Assembly (NCBI RefSeq): GCF_016900655.1
Contig: NZ_JACJKH010000010.1
Location: forward strand, 49,244-113,243
Direction: 5' to 3'
DNA: 64,000 bases
Source: Drancourtella massiliensis
GTDB lineage: Bacteria > Bacillota > Clostridia > Lachnospirales > Lachnospiraceae
Each line of letters starts with the position of its first letter. Position 1 is the stretch's first letter. Shown piece after piece: positions 50,909-60,057 of the stretch. The position numbers were made by a program, and so were the translations under genes. The notes below the pieces were generated by a model. It saw only the letters and a list, made by a program, of their open reading frames with translations. It was not told where the DNA came from and did not search any database.

Positions 50909-51031
50909 TTTAACAGGAAACTTTGTTCCCTGTTAAATAAAAACGCTTCGCGGGATGCGCACTCGCGCAAAGCAGAAGCTTGCCTCTAAAGCGACCACGC
51001 TCGGTGCAAGAGTTCCGCAAGCGCAACTCTT
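50909..51031. repeat. GC-rich structured element, probably a dispersed repeat
   Basis: Begins with TTTAACAGG (50909-50917) paired with CCTGTTAAA (50929-50937) and ends with AAGAGTT (51008-51014) paired with AACTCTT (51025-51031). The stretch between is much richer in G and C than the AT-rich gap around it. From memory, its translations (for example LLLCASAHPAKRF on the minus strand) recur in spurious proteins of many Lachnospiraceae genomes, which suggests a dispersed repeat. The remaining gap 51032-51231 is AT-rich, without a recognisable gene. Confidence 0.55.
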
Positions 51032-51231
51032 TGTTATGGAAACAGGCAATATTTCTAATTGGATCATAATTATAGAAAAAACAAATAAGAAAAAAGGAAG
51101 TTATAGAAAATGTGCGAAACATACAAAAATAAAAATTGAGTTTGTAGAATAATCATGATGAAAATTTTGCGATAAAAGTTAAAATGAAGAGGTATGTAAA
51201 ATATTAATTATGAAAGAGTGGAGTAAGTGCG

Positions 51232-51894
51232 ATGTTCAAAGTAAGTTATTTTATGGAAGTGCTTCCTGTTATAGCGAGCAAGGTAAACGTTACTTTTGAG
51301 CTTACGATTGCGGCAACGATTTTTGCACTTCTGGTAGGTGTGGTGATTGCGGTCATAGGCTATTATAAAGTACCTGTTTTAAGCCAGCTTACCAGAGTGT
51401 ATGTTTCGGTTATGAGAGGAACACCGGTTGTGGCACAGCTGTATTTTTTCTATTATGGAATTGCGCTGTACAGCAACTTTGTAAAAAATATGACACCTTT
51501 GGTGGCGGTAGCGGTAGTTATGAGTTTGAATATGGGGGCTTTTATGTCAGAAAGCATCCGTGGTGCACTTCTTTCTGTAGATGAAGGACAAAAAGAAGCT
51601 GCATATTCTCTGGGAATGACCAATCTTCAGCTGGTGGTCCGTATTATTATTCCACAGGCTGTGCGGATTGCGCTGCCTCCGCTTTTTAACGATGTCATCA
51701 ATCTTATTAAAATGACATCACTGGCATTTATGATCGGCGTGCCGGATATTATGGGAGCCGCCAAGATTGAAGGAGCCAAAACATTCCGTTATTTTGAAAT
51801 TTATGCGGCGGTTATGCTGATTTACTGGATTATTGTTTTTATACTTGGAATTGTTCACAAGTTCCTGGAGAAAAAATGCGCAAGTATGTATTAA
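51232..51894 (+). CDS. Polar amino acid ABC transporter permease
   Basis: 220-residue HisM/GlnP-type permease with about five helices. The EAA loop GQKEAAYSLGMTNLQLVVRIIIPQAVRIALPPL and SVMRGTPVVAQLYFFYYG are hallmark segments of amino-acid uptake permeases. First gene of a permease-SBP-ATPase operon that continues toward amidohydrolase and C-S lyase genes. AGTGGAG ribosome site. A single permease gene implies a homodimer. Confidence 0.93.
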   Translation: MFKVSYFMEVLPVIASKVNVTFELTIAATIFALLVGVVIAVIGYYKVPVLSQLTRVYVSVMRGTPVVAQLYFFYYGIALYSNFVKNMTPLVAVAVVMSLNMGAFMSESIRGALLSVDEGQKEAAYSLGMTNLQLVVRIIIPQAVRIALPPLFNDVINLIKMTSLAFMIGVPDIMGAAKIEGAKTFRYFEIYAAVMLIYWIIVFILGIVHKFLEKKCASMY

Positions 51895-51973
51895 TATTCA
51901 GCTGTTTTATGGGATCTTAAACGGAGTGCCGTTGAGATAAACATGATACTTAGAAAGAAAAGGAGTAATGATT

Positions 51974-52810
51974 ATGAAAAAACGTGTATTAGCAGCAATA
52001 ATGGCAGCGATGATGGTGGTTCTTACGGCAGGCGGCTGTGGGGACGGATCGGGTTCTGATTCAGATTCCAATAAATCCTCTGATCAGAAAGCGAATGATA
52101 AAAAAACAGTAACTGTTGTAACGGCCGGAACTGGAGAACCGTATTCCCTTTTGGCAGATGATGGATCATGGACAGGGATTGATTCCGATATGTGGGCCGA
52201 AATTGAGGAACGGACAGGGTGGAATGTAGAAGTAAAACAGGCTGCATTCGACGCAATGTGGGGAGAACTGGATACAGAACGTGCAGACGTTGTTGCAAAC
52301 TGTACAGCTGTGACAGACGAAAGAATGGAGAAATATAATGCGACAATCCCATATTATGGTGATGCACAGTGTATTATCGTAAATAATGAGAACGAAGATC
52401 TTCAGACAGTTGAGGACTTGAAAGGTCTGACTGTAGGATGTACTAATGGACAGGCGGCACAGAACATTATTCAGGGCCTCGCAGAGCAGTATGGATTTAC
52501 AGTCACTCTTTATGAAGACAGCGCAGTAGGAATGAACGATCTGATGCTTGACAGAATCGATGCTTATGCGAATACGACTACAAACGTAAACCAGTTTATG
52601 CATAATAACGAAGAGGCTGATTTCCGTTTCTTTGATGAAAAGCTTTTGGCGAATAATGTTGCCTATTTCCTTCCGAAAACAGATGAAGGAAAGGAACTCT
52701 GTGATGAATTAAACGGTCTGATTCAGGAAATGCTGGATGACGGAACCATTGCGGAGATCACAGAAAAATGGATGTATGCAGACATGACACAGTTGATTCA
52801 GGAAGAGTAA
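51974..52810 (+). CDS. Amino acid ABC transporter substrate-binding lipoprotein
   Basis: 278-residue family 3 solute-binding protein. Signal peptide [16 protein letters not shown] with lipobox LTAGGC, then a Ser/Asp/Lys-rich linker. The mature part follows the amino-acid-binding pattern ([48 protein letters not shown]). ATG 51974 has AAGGAG eight bases before it; ATG 51968 is too close. The ligand may be cystine or a cysteine conjugate if the downstream C-S lyase belongs to the same pathway (inference). Confidence 0.92.
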   Translation: MKKRVLAAIMAAMMVVLTAGGCGDGSGSDSDSNKSSDQKANDKKTVTVVTAGTGEPYSLLADDGSWTGIDSDMWAEIEERTGWNVEVKQAAFDAMWGELDTERADVVANCTAVTDERMEKYNATIPYYGDAQCIIVNNENEDLQTVEDLKGLTVGCTNGQAAQNIIQGLAEQYGFTVTLYEDSAVGMNDLMLDRIDAYANTTTNVNQFMHNNEEADFRFFDEKLLANNVAYFLPKTDEGKELCDELNGLIQEMLDDGTIAEITEKWMYADMTQLIQEE

Positions 52811-52811
52811 T

Positions 52812-53573
52812 ATGATGGAGAAAGAAAAACAACTTGTAAAAATTGAACACCTTTATAAAGAATTTGACAGTGATACAAAAGTACTGAAGGATATCAACCT
52901 GACAATCAATAAAAATGAAGTGATTGCAATCCTTGGACCGTCCGGAACCGGAAAATCCACACTGCTTCGGTGCCTGAATTATTTGACTGAACCGACATCA
53001 GGAGTTATTTCCATCAGTGATGTTACAGTAGATGCCGCGCATCACACGAAGAAGGAGATTTTGGAACTTCGCAAACATTCTTCTATGGTATTTCAGAGCT
53101 ACAATCTTTTCAAAAATAAGACAGCTCTGGAAAATGTAATGGAAGCATTGACACAGGTTCAGAAGAAACCAAAGGCCGAAGCGGAAAAAATTGCCCTGGA
53201 ATTATTAGGAAAAGTAGGAATGCTGGAAAGGAAGGATTTCTATCCTTCAAAACTCTCCGGCGGTCAGCAGCAGAGGGTAGGAATTGCAAGAGCACTGGCG
53301 GTTAATCCGAATGTTCTTCTGTTTGATGAGCCGACTTCTGCACTGGATCCCGAACTGGTAGGTGAGGTACTAAATACGATTAAAAAACTTGCGGAAGAAG
53401 GCACGACTATGATTCTGGTGACACATGAGGTAGGGTTTGCCAGAGAGGTAGCTACCCGCGTCCTCTTTATGGATGGAGGGCAGATTGCTGCGGATGGAAC
53501 ACCGGAGGAAATTATTGATCACCCGGAAAATCCGAGGATTCGGCAGTTCCTGAATTTTGTAAATCGAAAGTAG
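52812..53573 (+). CDS. Polar amino acid ABC transporter ATPase (GlnQ-like)
   Basis: 253-residue ATPase with Walker [10 protein letters not shown], signature [15 protein letters not shown], Walker [14 protein letters not shown] and switch His [11 protein letters not shown], all canonical. Starts one base after the binding-protein stop; a second ATG at 52815 is equally possible. A weak terminator or attenuator follows before the amidohydrolase gene. Confidence 0.94.
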   Translation: MMEKEKQLVKIEHLYKEFDSDTKVLKDINLTINKNEVIAILGPSGTGKSTLLRCLNYLTEPTSGVISISDVTVDAAHHTKKEILELRKHSSMVFQSYNLFKNKTALENVMEALTQVQKKPKAEAEKIALELLGKVGMLERKDFYPSKLSGGQQQRVGIARALAVNPNVLLFDEPTSALDPELVGEVLNTIKKLAEEGTTMILVTHEVGFAREVATRVLFMDGGQIAADGTPEEIIDHPENPRIRQFLNFVNRK

Positions 53574-53585
53574 ATAGAGAGATGG

Positions 53586-53614
53586 CCTGCACGGATCTGG
53601 TGCAGGTCTTTTTC
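53586..53614 (+). terminator. Terminator/attenuator between transporter and amidohydrolase genes
   Basis: CCTGCAC (53586-53592 region) pairs with GTGCAGG (53600-53606), then TCTTTTTCT. Only about 20 bases separate it from the next start, so partial readthrough is likely. Confidence 0.75.
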
Positions 53615-53633
53615 TAAAAGAGGAGGACTGACA

Positions 53634-54914
53634 GTGGAAGAAAAATTATTTGAAAAAAGTCCTGACATGGAAGAAAGGATCAAATATCTGGCGGAGAAGG
53701 AGGAACAGACACTCATACGGATCCGGAGAGAGCTGCATAAGGTGCCGGAAACAGGAGTGTATCTTCCGAAGACGTATGAAATTATCCGAAGAGAACTTCA
53801 GAAGATTCCGGGGGTGGAAGTAATCGAACATGCGGCGGAAGGATACGGACTGATTGGAATTATGCGTGGTAAACTTCCCGATGGGAAAACCGTACTTTTG
53901 AGAGCTGATATCGATGCACTGCCGGTAGAGGAGCCGGAAGGACTTCCATATCGTTCAGAACATCCGGGATGTATGCACGCATGCGGTCATGACGGCCATG
54001 CGGCCTGGCTCATTGGAGCTGCCAGAATTCTCTCAGACATCCGGGACAACTGGGGCGGATGTGTTAAGTTTGTGTTTCAGCCCGGGGAAGAGGTCGGAAA
54101 GGGAGCAACAGCATTGATTGAAAAAGATCAGGTGCTGGAAAACCCAAAAGTAGACATGGCATTTGCGGCGCATGGATGGCCGTCTGTGGAAAGCGGGAAA
54201 ATAGGAATCGCGAGAAGATACGCATTCGGATGTGTGGGAGGATTTTCTATAAAAATCATGGGGAAAAAGGGGCATGCTTCCTGGCCGGAAGAGACAGTAG
54301 ATCCGATTGCCGCTGCCATTGAGATTTACCAGCATATGCCGTCTGTTCTGACAAAAAAAATATCCGGAACAGAAGCAAAAGTCTTTTCTGTAACCTATAT
54401 GCAGGCTGGAGACGTGAAAATCCACAATGTGATTCCGGAGACATGTGAATTTGGTGGCACAATGCGTGCGGCGAATATGGATGTATTAAAGAGAATGGGG
54501 AAAGAACTGGAAAAAGAAGTCAGGGCAGTCTGCCATGTGGCAGGTGCAGAATATAAGGCGGATATCCGGATACATGGAGGAGCTGTGCACAATGCGGTAG
54601 ATCTGTTGGAAGGAACTGAGAAAACAGCAAAAGGAATTCTTGGAGAAGATAAAGTGTATTTTATTGAGCATGACCATCTGGGAGGAGAAAATTTTTCTGA
54701 ATTCAGCAGCCGCGTTCCGGCTGTCTACCTTTTTATCGGAATTCGGCCCAAAGAAAAAGAACAGATTCCGGGACTTCACAGCGCGGAGTATCGGTTTGAT
54801 GATCACGTTTTAAAAGGAGCAGCGGGAGTATTTGCGGCACTTGGCTACTATGGGTGCATGGGCATTCTACAAAAACAAGAGAAGGGTACAGGTACAGAAG
54901 AGTGGAAGAAATAA
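53634..54914 (+). CDS. M20D-family amidohydrolase (N-acyl amino acid hydrolase)
   Basis: 426-residue zinc amidohydrolase of the HipO/IAL/YxeP type, which removes acyl groups from N-acyl amino acids. Metal site motifs: PGCMHACGHDGHAAWL (Cys and His ligands), FQPGEEVGKGATALI (catalytic Glu), AHGWPSVESG and GGENFSEFSSRVPAVY. The dimerisation lid is at about 200-310. GTG start at 53634 with AGGAGG seven bases before. Its end overlaps the C-S lyase gene by 13 bases, so deacylation and C-S cleavage are probably successive steps. Confidence 0.9.
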   Translation: MEEKLFEKSPDMEERIKYLAEKEEQTLIRIRRELHKVPETGVYLPKTYEIIRRELQKIPGVEVIEHAAEGYGLIGIMRGKLPDGKTVLLRADIDALPVEEPEGLPYRSEHPGCMHACGHDGHAAWLIGAARILSDIRDNWGGCVKFVFQPGEEVGKGATALIEKDQVLENPKVDMAFAAHGWPSVESGKIGIARRYAFGCVGGFSIKIMGKKGHASWPEETVDPIAAAIEIYQHMPSVLTKKISGTEAKVFSVTYMQAGDVKIHNVIPETCEFGGTMRAANMDVLKRMGKELEKEVRAVCHVAGAEYKADIRIHGGAVHNAVDLLEGTEKTAKGILGEDKVYFIEHDHLGGENFSEFSSRVPAVYLFIGIRPKEKEQIPGLHSAEYRFDDHVLKGAAGVFAALGYYGCMGILQKQEKGTGTEEWKK

Positions 54915-56062
54915 AATATGTAGACAGAAGAAATACGAATTGTAATAAATGGGATGGACAAAGCAATATGTTCGGAGAGGAAGGACTTCACGCCATGTGG
55001 GTGGCGGATATGGATTTTCAGGTCCCTCAGTGTGTGATAAATGCGCTGCGGAAGTATGTAGATCAGGGGGTATACGGATACTATAAAATTCCGGATTCCT
55101 ATTATCAGGCTTTCATAGACTGGGAAGAAAAACGGCACCATTTCAGAGTAGACAAAGAATGGATCAGGTTTTCTCCGGGTGTGGTTGCCGGTTTCCATTG
55201 GCTTGTTCAGATACTAACTCAGCCGGGGGAAGCCGTGATTGTTCATACGCCGGTATATTACCCGTTTTTAAATGCAGTGAAAAATAACAACAGGACACTG
55301 ATCTGCTCGGATCTGATCACTAATCAAGGGAAATACACGATTAATTACGAGGATTTTGAGAATAAAATTGTAGATAACAAGGTAAAGCTATTTATCCTTT
55401 GTTCGCCACACAATCCTGCCGGGCGTGTGTGGAAGAAAGAAGAACTGGCAAGGCTGTTTAAGATATGCAAAAAGTACGGGGTCTATATTATCTCGGATGA
55501 AATTCATCAGGACTTGATTTTTGATGGCAGCAGACATATTCCGTCTCTGTCTGTTGAAGGGTATCAGGATCATATGATTATGCTGGCTGCCCCATCAAAA
55601 ACATTCAATCTGGCAGCCGGACAGAATTCGCTTGTAATTATTCCGGATGAAAAGCTTCGAAATCTGTGGGATCAGTACACGACGGCAAACCGTGTCATTT
55701 CCGGGAATGCCTTCGGCTATATTGCGGCACAGGCAGCGTATGAAGGCGGGGAAACATGGCTCGAAGATGTTCTCAAAAAAATATGGGATAACTATCAGTA
55801 TGTAAAAAATGAGCTTGCCCGGAAACTTCCGGATGCGGTTGTGACACCGCTGGAAGGGACCTATTTGTGCTGGATTGATCTTGGGGCTTATGTCAGCAGA
55901 GAGAATATGAAAGAGCTGATTCAAGGGAAATGTCGCATAGCTGTAGATTATGGAGACTGGTTTGGCGGAGAACGGTTCGGAACATATATCCGGATGAATC
56001 TTGCGACTTCCATGGAAAATGTAGAAAAAGGTGTGGATGCACTGGTTTTAAATCTTATCTGA
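54902..56062 (+). CDS. MalY/PatB-type C-S lyase (PLP)
   Basis: 386-residue fold-type I PLP enzyme of the cystathionine beta-lyase/MalY/PatB family, which splits cysteine S-conjugates into a thiol, pyruvate and ammonia. Family start MWVADMDFQVPQ, YG.YKIPDSYY, NPAGRVWKKEELARL, SDEIHQDLIF and Schiff-base Lys in AAPSKTFNLAAGQ are visible. GTG 54902, overlapping the amidohydrolase end by 13 bases, is the preferred start because it gives the usual N-terminus; a longer frame to 54854 exists. Could be a specialised S-conjugate lyase. Confidence 0.88.
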   Translation: MEEIKYVDRRNTNCNKWDGQSNMFGEEGLHAMWVADMDFQVPQCVINALRKYVDQGVYGYYKIPDSYYQAFIDWEEKRHHFRVDKEWIRFSPGVVAGFHWLVQILTQPGEAVIVHTPVYYPFLNAVKNNNRTLICSDLITNQGKYTINYEDFENKIVDNKVKLFILCSPHNPAGRVWKKEELARLFKICKKYGVYIISDEIHQDLIFDGSRHIPSLSVEGYQDHMIMLAAPSKTFNLAAGQNSLVIIPDEKLRNLWDQYTTANRVISGNAFGYIAAQAAYEGGETWLEDVLKKIWDNYQYVKNELARKLPDAVVTPLEGTYLCWIDLGAYVSRENMKELIQGKCRIAVDYGDWFGGERFGTYIRMNLATSMENVEKGVDALVLNLI

Positions 56063-56129
56063 TGCATGAAAAATACATGGATTTAAAGGCTGATAGAAGC
56101 GCTCTATGGATTTCGTGGAAAAATTCAAT

Positions 56130-56159
56130 TTGACATTCCGGGGCAGTACATTACATAAT
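56130..56159 (+). promoter_or_regulatory. Promoter of the PucR-type regulator
   Basis: TTGACA (56130-56135), 18 bases, CATAAT (56154-56159), with GGAG just behind it as the ribosome site (very short leader). Confidence 0.65.
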
Positions 56160-56182
56160 ATTCCGCAAATGGAGTGAGAAAC

Positions 56183-57322
56183 ATGTATGACATTAATGAC
56201 TGTTATAAGATTATTTTTGAAGCAATGGCTGAAAATCTGTCCCTGAATAATATAGCAGAACGGATTTACAGATATACGAAACAAGGAGTCGTATTTATTT
56301 CAGGGAGCGGACGGTTGATGGCAAGTGCCGGATTTGGAGGGGATAAGAACTCATTTTCCTTTTTTCGGAAAGAACATTTGTCATGGAACGGATACGAACT
56401 GTTTTTTGTAAAAAAGAAGGTCGGAAAAAGCACTCTTTATACAGAACCGATTTATGATAAAAAGAAAGTATCAGGATATGTGCTGCTCATATGCGAGGAT
56501 ATGAAAGACGGAGAGTTTTTTGAGAAACTGGGGCGGTTTTTAGCAAAAATCGTAGAACGTTTTTTTGCGCAGGAACAGAAAAGGTATCTGTATAATCAGT
56601 CTCTTCGAAGACATATTATTGCATGGGCAATGATGGAAGACGATATCGATACCGGGCAGGTAAAAGAATTGCAAGGCGGAAAGTATATGGCGGTCCTGTT
56701 TTTAAAAAGGGGGAATACTGCTGCCGGTCTTTCCGGATTTTTAAGAGACAATGGAAGTTCCGCATATGTATATGAGAATGAATGGGAAGTCCGGGTATTG
56801 TTCTGTAAACTGACGGACAGGAGTGCAGGGAGAATCCGGAAAAGAATGGATGAATGTCAGCTTACCGGCTGTGTGAGCGAGCTTTTTTCGGACTGGCATC
56901 TCTGCAGAGCAAAACAGCATCTTCTGGCACGTATCATACGGTCCGGCAAGTCTGTACCGGGAGAACAGGGAATCAGACAGGAAAAGGAATGGTTTATTCC
57001 GGGAATATACAGTTATGCGACTCCTTTAATTGAGGAGGCCGGACTGATGGACTACTCCATTCAGCGGCTGCTGGAAGAAGATGAAGAAAAACATACGGGA
57101 CTTTATCATACGCTAAAAGTATATCTGATATGTGAAAATAATATTACACTGGCAGCCAAAAAACTTCATATTCACAGAAACACACTTGTATACAGATTGA
57201 AACAGATTGAAAAATGTCTGGAAGTGGATTTGAATGACACCGAAAATTCATGGGATTTATTAGCGTTCATCATGATGCATGATATGGTAAGGCGTAAAAC
57301 AGGAGAAAGAAAAGAACGATGA
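56183..57322 (+). CDS. PucR-type transcriptional regulator
   Basis: 379-residue regulator. The C-terminus (about 310-375: LKVYLICENNITLAAKKLHIHRNTLVYRLKQIEKCLEVDL is its core) is the HTH_30 domain of PucR/CdaR proteins, with the conserved HIHRNTL recognition helix. The N-terminal part (MYDINDCYKIIFEAMAEN...) is a divergent sensor region. The same N- and C-terminal patterns reappear as residues 397-711 of the next protein. ATG 56183 with GGAG upstream; GTG 56174 would overlap this site. Its end overlaps the next start by ATGA. Likely controls the amidohydrolase/C-S lyase and transporter genes. Confidence 0.85.
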   Translation: MYDINDCYKIIFEAMAENLSLNNIAERIYRYTKQGVVFISGSGRLMASAGFGGDKNSFSFFRKEHLSWNGYELFFVKKKVGKSTLYTEPIYDKKKVSGYVLLICEDMKDGEFFEKLGRFLAKIVERFFAQEQKRYLYNQSLRRHIIAWAMMEDDIDTGQVKELQGGKYMAVLFLKRGNTAAGLSGFLRDNGSSAYVYENEWEVRVLFCKLTDRSAGRIRKRMDECQLTGCVSELFSDWHLCRAKQHLLARIIRSGKSVPGEQGIRQEKEWFIPGIYSYATPLIEEAGLMDYSIQRLLEEDEEKHTGLYHTLKVYLICENNITLAAKKLHIHRNTLVYRLKQIEKCLEVDLNDTENSWDLLAFIMMHDMVRRKTGERKER

Positions 57323-59454
57323 AAGTAATTCAGAATTTACCGGAAATATTTGAAGAATTTGGAGAACAGAGACGAAAGGCGTTTCTGGAAATCAAAGAAT
57401 ATAAAGATAAAAATATCCCAGTAGTAGGAATGTATTGCGCATATTTTCCGACAGAACTTGCGATGGCAGTAGGAGCGATTCCGGTAGGACTGTGCTCCTA
57501 TGCTAACGAGACAGTAGCGGCAGCAGAGAGAGATCTGCCTAAAAGTATCTGTCCTCTCGTCAAATCCAGTTATGGATTTGCGGTGGAAGATAAATGTCCC
57601 TTTTTTCATTTCGCGGATCTTGTAATCGGCGAGACAACGTGTGATGGAAAGAAAAAAATGTTTGAAATGATGTCTGAATTCAAACCTGTCTATGTAATGG
57701 AGCTGCCAAACAGCCAGTCTGAGCGGGGAGTGAAATTCTGGAGAGAAGAGATCGTCCGGACAAAAGAGTATTTTGAAGAGTTCTTTCATGTCGTGATAAC
57801 GGAGCAAATGCTCAGGGATGCTGTTCATCTGAATAATCGCATCCGTACTGCTCTCAAAAATCTTTGTGATGTGATGAAACTGGATCCTGCTCCGGTTACA
57901 GGAGAGGATATTCAGAAAATGGTACAGGGCAGTAAATACCGATTTGATTTTTCTTCTACTCCCGAGGTGGTAAATGGAGTGCACGATAAGATTTTGGAGG
58001 AATATAAACAGGGTAAGCATCTGGAAAAACGACCGAGGATTCTTGTGACCGGCTGTCCGATCGGGGGAGACAGTATGAAAGTTATCCGCGAAATAGAGGA
58101 AAATGGCGGTGTAGTAGTTGCGATAGAAAACTGCAGCGGAGTCAGGACACTGGGGACCATGGTCGATGAGAATGCGGAGGATATTTATGAAGCAATTGCC
58201 CGGAAATATCTTTCCACCGGGTGCTCCATCATGACACCAAATGATCATCGTATCGATTTGATTGGAAAAATTATTGATGAGTATCATGTAGACGGAGTAG
58301 TTGAAATGATTCTGACCGGATGCCATTCGACAGGAGTAGAATCATTTTATATTCGAAAATTTGTAAACGAGGAGAAACATCTACCGTATCTGGCTGTGGA
58401 GACCGATTACTCTCAGGCGGATACAGCGCAGATCTCTACCAGAATGGCGGCCTTCCTTGAAATGATTCAGCCGGAGCGCAGAGAGACCACCGAAATGAAA
58501 GCAAATTTTGATATTAATTACTGCTATAAAATCATACTGGAAGGAATTGTAAAAAGAAAGTCTCGCAGGGAAATTCTGGAAGAAATATGGAGATATACCG
58601 GGGTTGCGCTATGTGTGTCGGATCCTGGTAATCAGGAAGTATTTTGTATAGGTGAAAAACCGGCAGATTTGAAAAGCTGCATAAGAGAGCTGCCGGAAGG
58701 AGGAAAAATAACAGGATATCTGACTTCGGAAACGGATAAAGAAAAAGTAGAAGAACTGCTGGATGTTATCATACAAAGCTATCGTGTGGACTGTGAAAGA
58801 GACAGAAACGAAGAAGAACGCCCTGACTTTATCTGGATTCTCACGGATATGGAGGAAAATGCGGATCAGATTTTCAGGATGCTGAATGAAGAACAGGACC
58901 TTTTTTTGAAAGTGCAGAGGGAAGGCAAAAAGGAACTGTTTATTTCCGGAACTGACGGAAAAGAAGATAGGGACAGGATGACTGCGAAAGTAAAAGAACT
59001 GATGAAAGAAAGGGATGGTAAAATCCTAATAGGAAACGGATTTCAGACCTTTGAGAGCAAAGAAAAGAACAGGGAACTACAAAGGTACGTATTTTCTATT
59101 ATAAAAAGTAAAAAAGAACGCAGGAAAGTCTGTCTCGTGGAGGACTATTATCACGATCTGGCAGTTACTTACATTGGAAAAAGAATCGAAAAAGAAAATC
59201 TGTACGTAGATGAGCTGGAGTGTGTGGAAAAGGAGGACAAAGAAAAAGGGAAAGATCTGTATGAAACACTGTACTGGTACCTGAAGATGAAAAGAAATGC
59301 CGCCCAGACGGCAGCAAAACTCAGAATTCATCGAAATACGCTGATGCCGAGAATTGTCCAGCTGAATGATATGATTGGAATTGACGATAAAGACGGTGCA
59401 GAATGCGAGAGACTTCTGATGGTTATGGAAATGAAAAAAGTAAAAAACATGTAA
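57319..59454 (+). CDS. Fusion of 2-hydroxyacyl-CoA dehydratase/double-cubane-type protein with a PucR-type regulator
   Basis: 711-residue two-part protein. Residues 1-385 follow the HgdB/BcrB/YjiM (2-hydroxyacyl-CoA dehydratase D-component, double-cubane protein) family: VVGMYCAYFPTELAMAVGAIPVG, KSICPLVKSSYG, CPFFHFADLVIGETTCDGKKKM, ILVTGCPIGG, IENCSG and ILTGCHSTGVE, giving candidate cluster ligands Cys40, 78, 93, 108, 246, 272, 302 and 335. Residues 397-711 are a full PucR-like regulator: FDINYCYKIILEGIV matches the start of the upstream regulator, and 647-705 is HTH_30 with RIHRNTLMPRI. No dehydratase partner subunit or activator gene is nearby. It may couple redox or substrate state of the Fe-S module to DNA binding (inference). 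Starts inside the upstream stop (ATGA). Confidence 0.85.
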   Translation: MKVIQNLPEIFEEFGEQRRKAFLEIKEYKDKNIPVVGMYCAYFPTELAMAVGAIPVGLCSYANETVAAAERDLPKSICPLVKSSYGFAVEDKCPFFHFADLVIGETTCDGKKKMFEMMSEFKPVYVMELPNSQSERGVKFWREEIVRTKEYFEEFFHVVITEQMLRDAVHLNNRIRTALKNLCDVMKLDPAPVTGEDIQKMVQGSKYRFDFSSTPEVVNGVHDKILEEYKQGKHLEKRPRILVTGCPIGGDSMKVIREIEENGGVVVAIENCSGVRTLGTMVDENAEDIYEAIARKYLSTGCSIMTPNDHRIDLIGKIIDEYHVDGVVEMILTGCHSTGVESFYIRKFVNEEKHLPYLAVETDYSQADTAQISTRMAAFLEMIQPERRETTEMKANFDINYCYKIILEGIVKRKSRREILEEIWRYTGVALCVSDPGNQEVFCIGEKPADLKSCIRELPEGGKITGYLTSETDKEKVEELLDVIIQSYRVDCERDRNEEERPDFIWILTDMEENADQIFRMLNEEQDLFLKVQREGKKELFISGTDGKEDRDRMTAKVKELMKERDGKILIGNGFQTFESKEKNRELQRYVFSIIKSKKERRKVCLVEDYYHDLAVTYIGKRIEKENLYVDELECVEKEDKEKGKDLYETLYWYLKMKRNAAQTAAKLRIHRNTLMPRIVQLNDMIGIDDKDGAECERLLMVMEMKKVKNM

Positions 59455-59508
59455 GTTAGGAAAACAGACAGAAATTGTGAGGAAACTGTAAATAAATAAG
59501 GAAAAGAC

Positions 59509-59538
59509 TTGACTTCATGCTTGGCCATGTGATATTCT
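59509..59538 (+). promoter_or_regulatory. Promoter of the rpmG-secE-nusG-rplKA block
   Basis: TTGACT (59509-59514), 18-base spacer, TATTCT (59533-59538). The roughly 100-base leader contains a small hairpin GGCAG...CTGCC (59585-59604). No tRNA was recognised here. Confidence 0.75.
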
Positions 59539-59647
59539 GATATGGCGAATGGAAGTATAGGTCTTTTTTTTATGCCTAAAATCAGGCAGCTTCGCAAACT
59601 GCCGCGTAACCAGTAAAAAAGAAGTAAAAAAAAGCGAGGTGGAAGTT

Positions 59648-59797
59648 GTGCGTACAAGAATTACATTAGAATGTACAGAATGTAAGCAGCGTAATTACAA
59701 CATGACAAAGGATAAGAAAACTCATCCGGAGCGCATGGAAACAAAGAAATACTGCAGATTCTGCAGAACTCACACAGTACACAAAGAAACGAAATAG
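59648..59797 (+). CDS. rpmG: 50S ribosomal protein L33
   Basis: 49-residue ribosomal protein, too short for routine ORF listing. GTG start at 59648 with GAGGTGG upstream. Sequence [18 protein letters not shown] ends [14 protein letters not shown]; the two Cys-x2-Cys pairs make it the zinc-binding (C+) form. First gene of the rpmG-secE-nusG block, the usual Firmicutes order. Confidence 0.96.
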   Translation: MRTRITLECTECKQRNYNMTKDKKTHPERMETKKYCRFCRTHTVHKETK

Positions 59798-59820
59798 TCG
59801 TTTGAGAAGGAGCGGATGTT

Positions 59821-60021
59821 ATGGGCGATTCTAAAACGAAAGCAAAGAAGCCTTCCAAAATCAAAGGCTTGAAAGCAGAGTTTAAGAAAATTATCTGGCC
59901 AGACAAGAAGACTCTTGCAAAACAAACGGTGGCAGTTGTCTCTGTTACTGTAATCTTGGGAGCGATTATCTCGGTAGTCGATGCGCTTCTAACATTCGGA
60001 ATCGATTTCTTGGTTCGCTAA
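59821..60021 (+). CDS. secE: Preprotein translocase subunit SecE
   Basis: 66-residue single-span SecE. A basic cytoplasmic amphipathic helix (GLKAEFKKIIWPDKKTL, the conserved WP motif) is followed by one transmembrane helix (about 38-62). It stabilises SecY in the translocon. 23 bases after rpmG and 36 before nusG. Confidence 0.96.
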   Translation: MGDSKTKAKKPSKIKGLKAEFKKIIWPDKKTLAKQTVAVVSVTVILGAIISVVDALLTFGIDFLVR

Positions 60022-60057
60022 GAAACTGATGACCTGACAGTAAGAAAGGTGATTAAT

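Noticed and set aside
50955..51152. Small plus-strand ORF of 65 codons in the 50.8-51.2 kb gap
   Set aside because: Its first half is a translation of the GC-rich repeat and the second half of AT-rich spacer; no ribosome site.
50833..51231. T-box or riboswitch before the amino-acid transporter
   Set aside because: No T-box sequence (TGGNACC type) or known aptamer core followed by a terminator was found; the only terminator belongs to the upstream gene.
59455..59647. tRNA gene near secE/nusG, as in some bacteria
   Set aside because: No cloverleaf or GTTCRA-type T-arm could be found; only a promoter and leader are visible.
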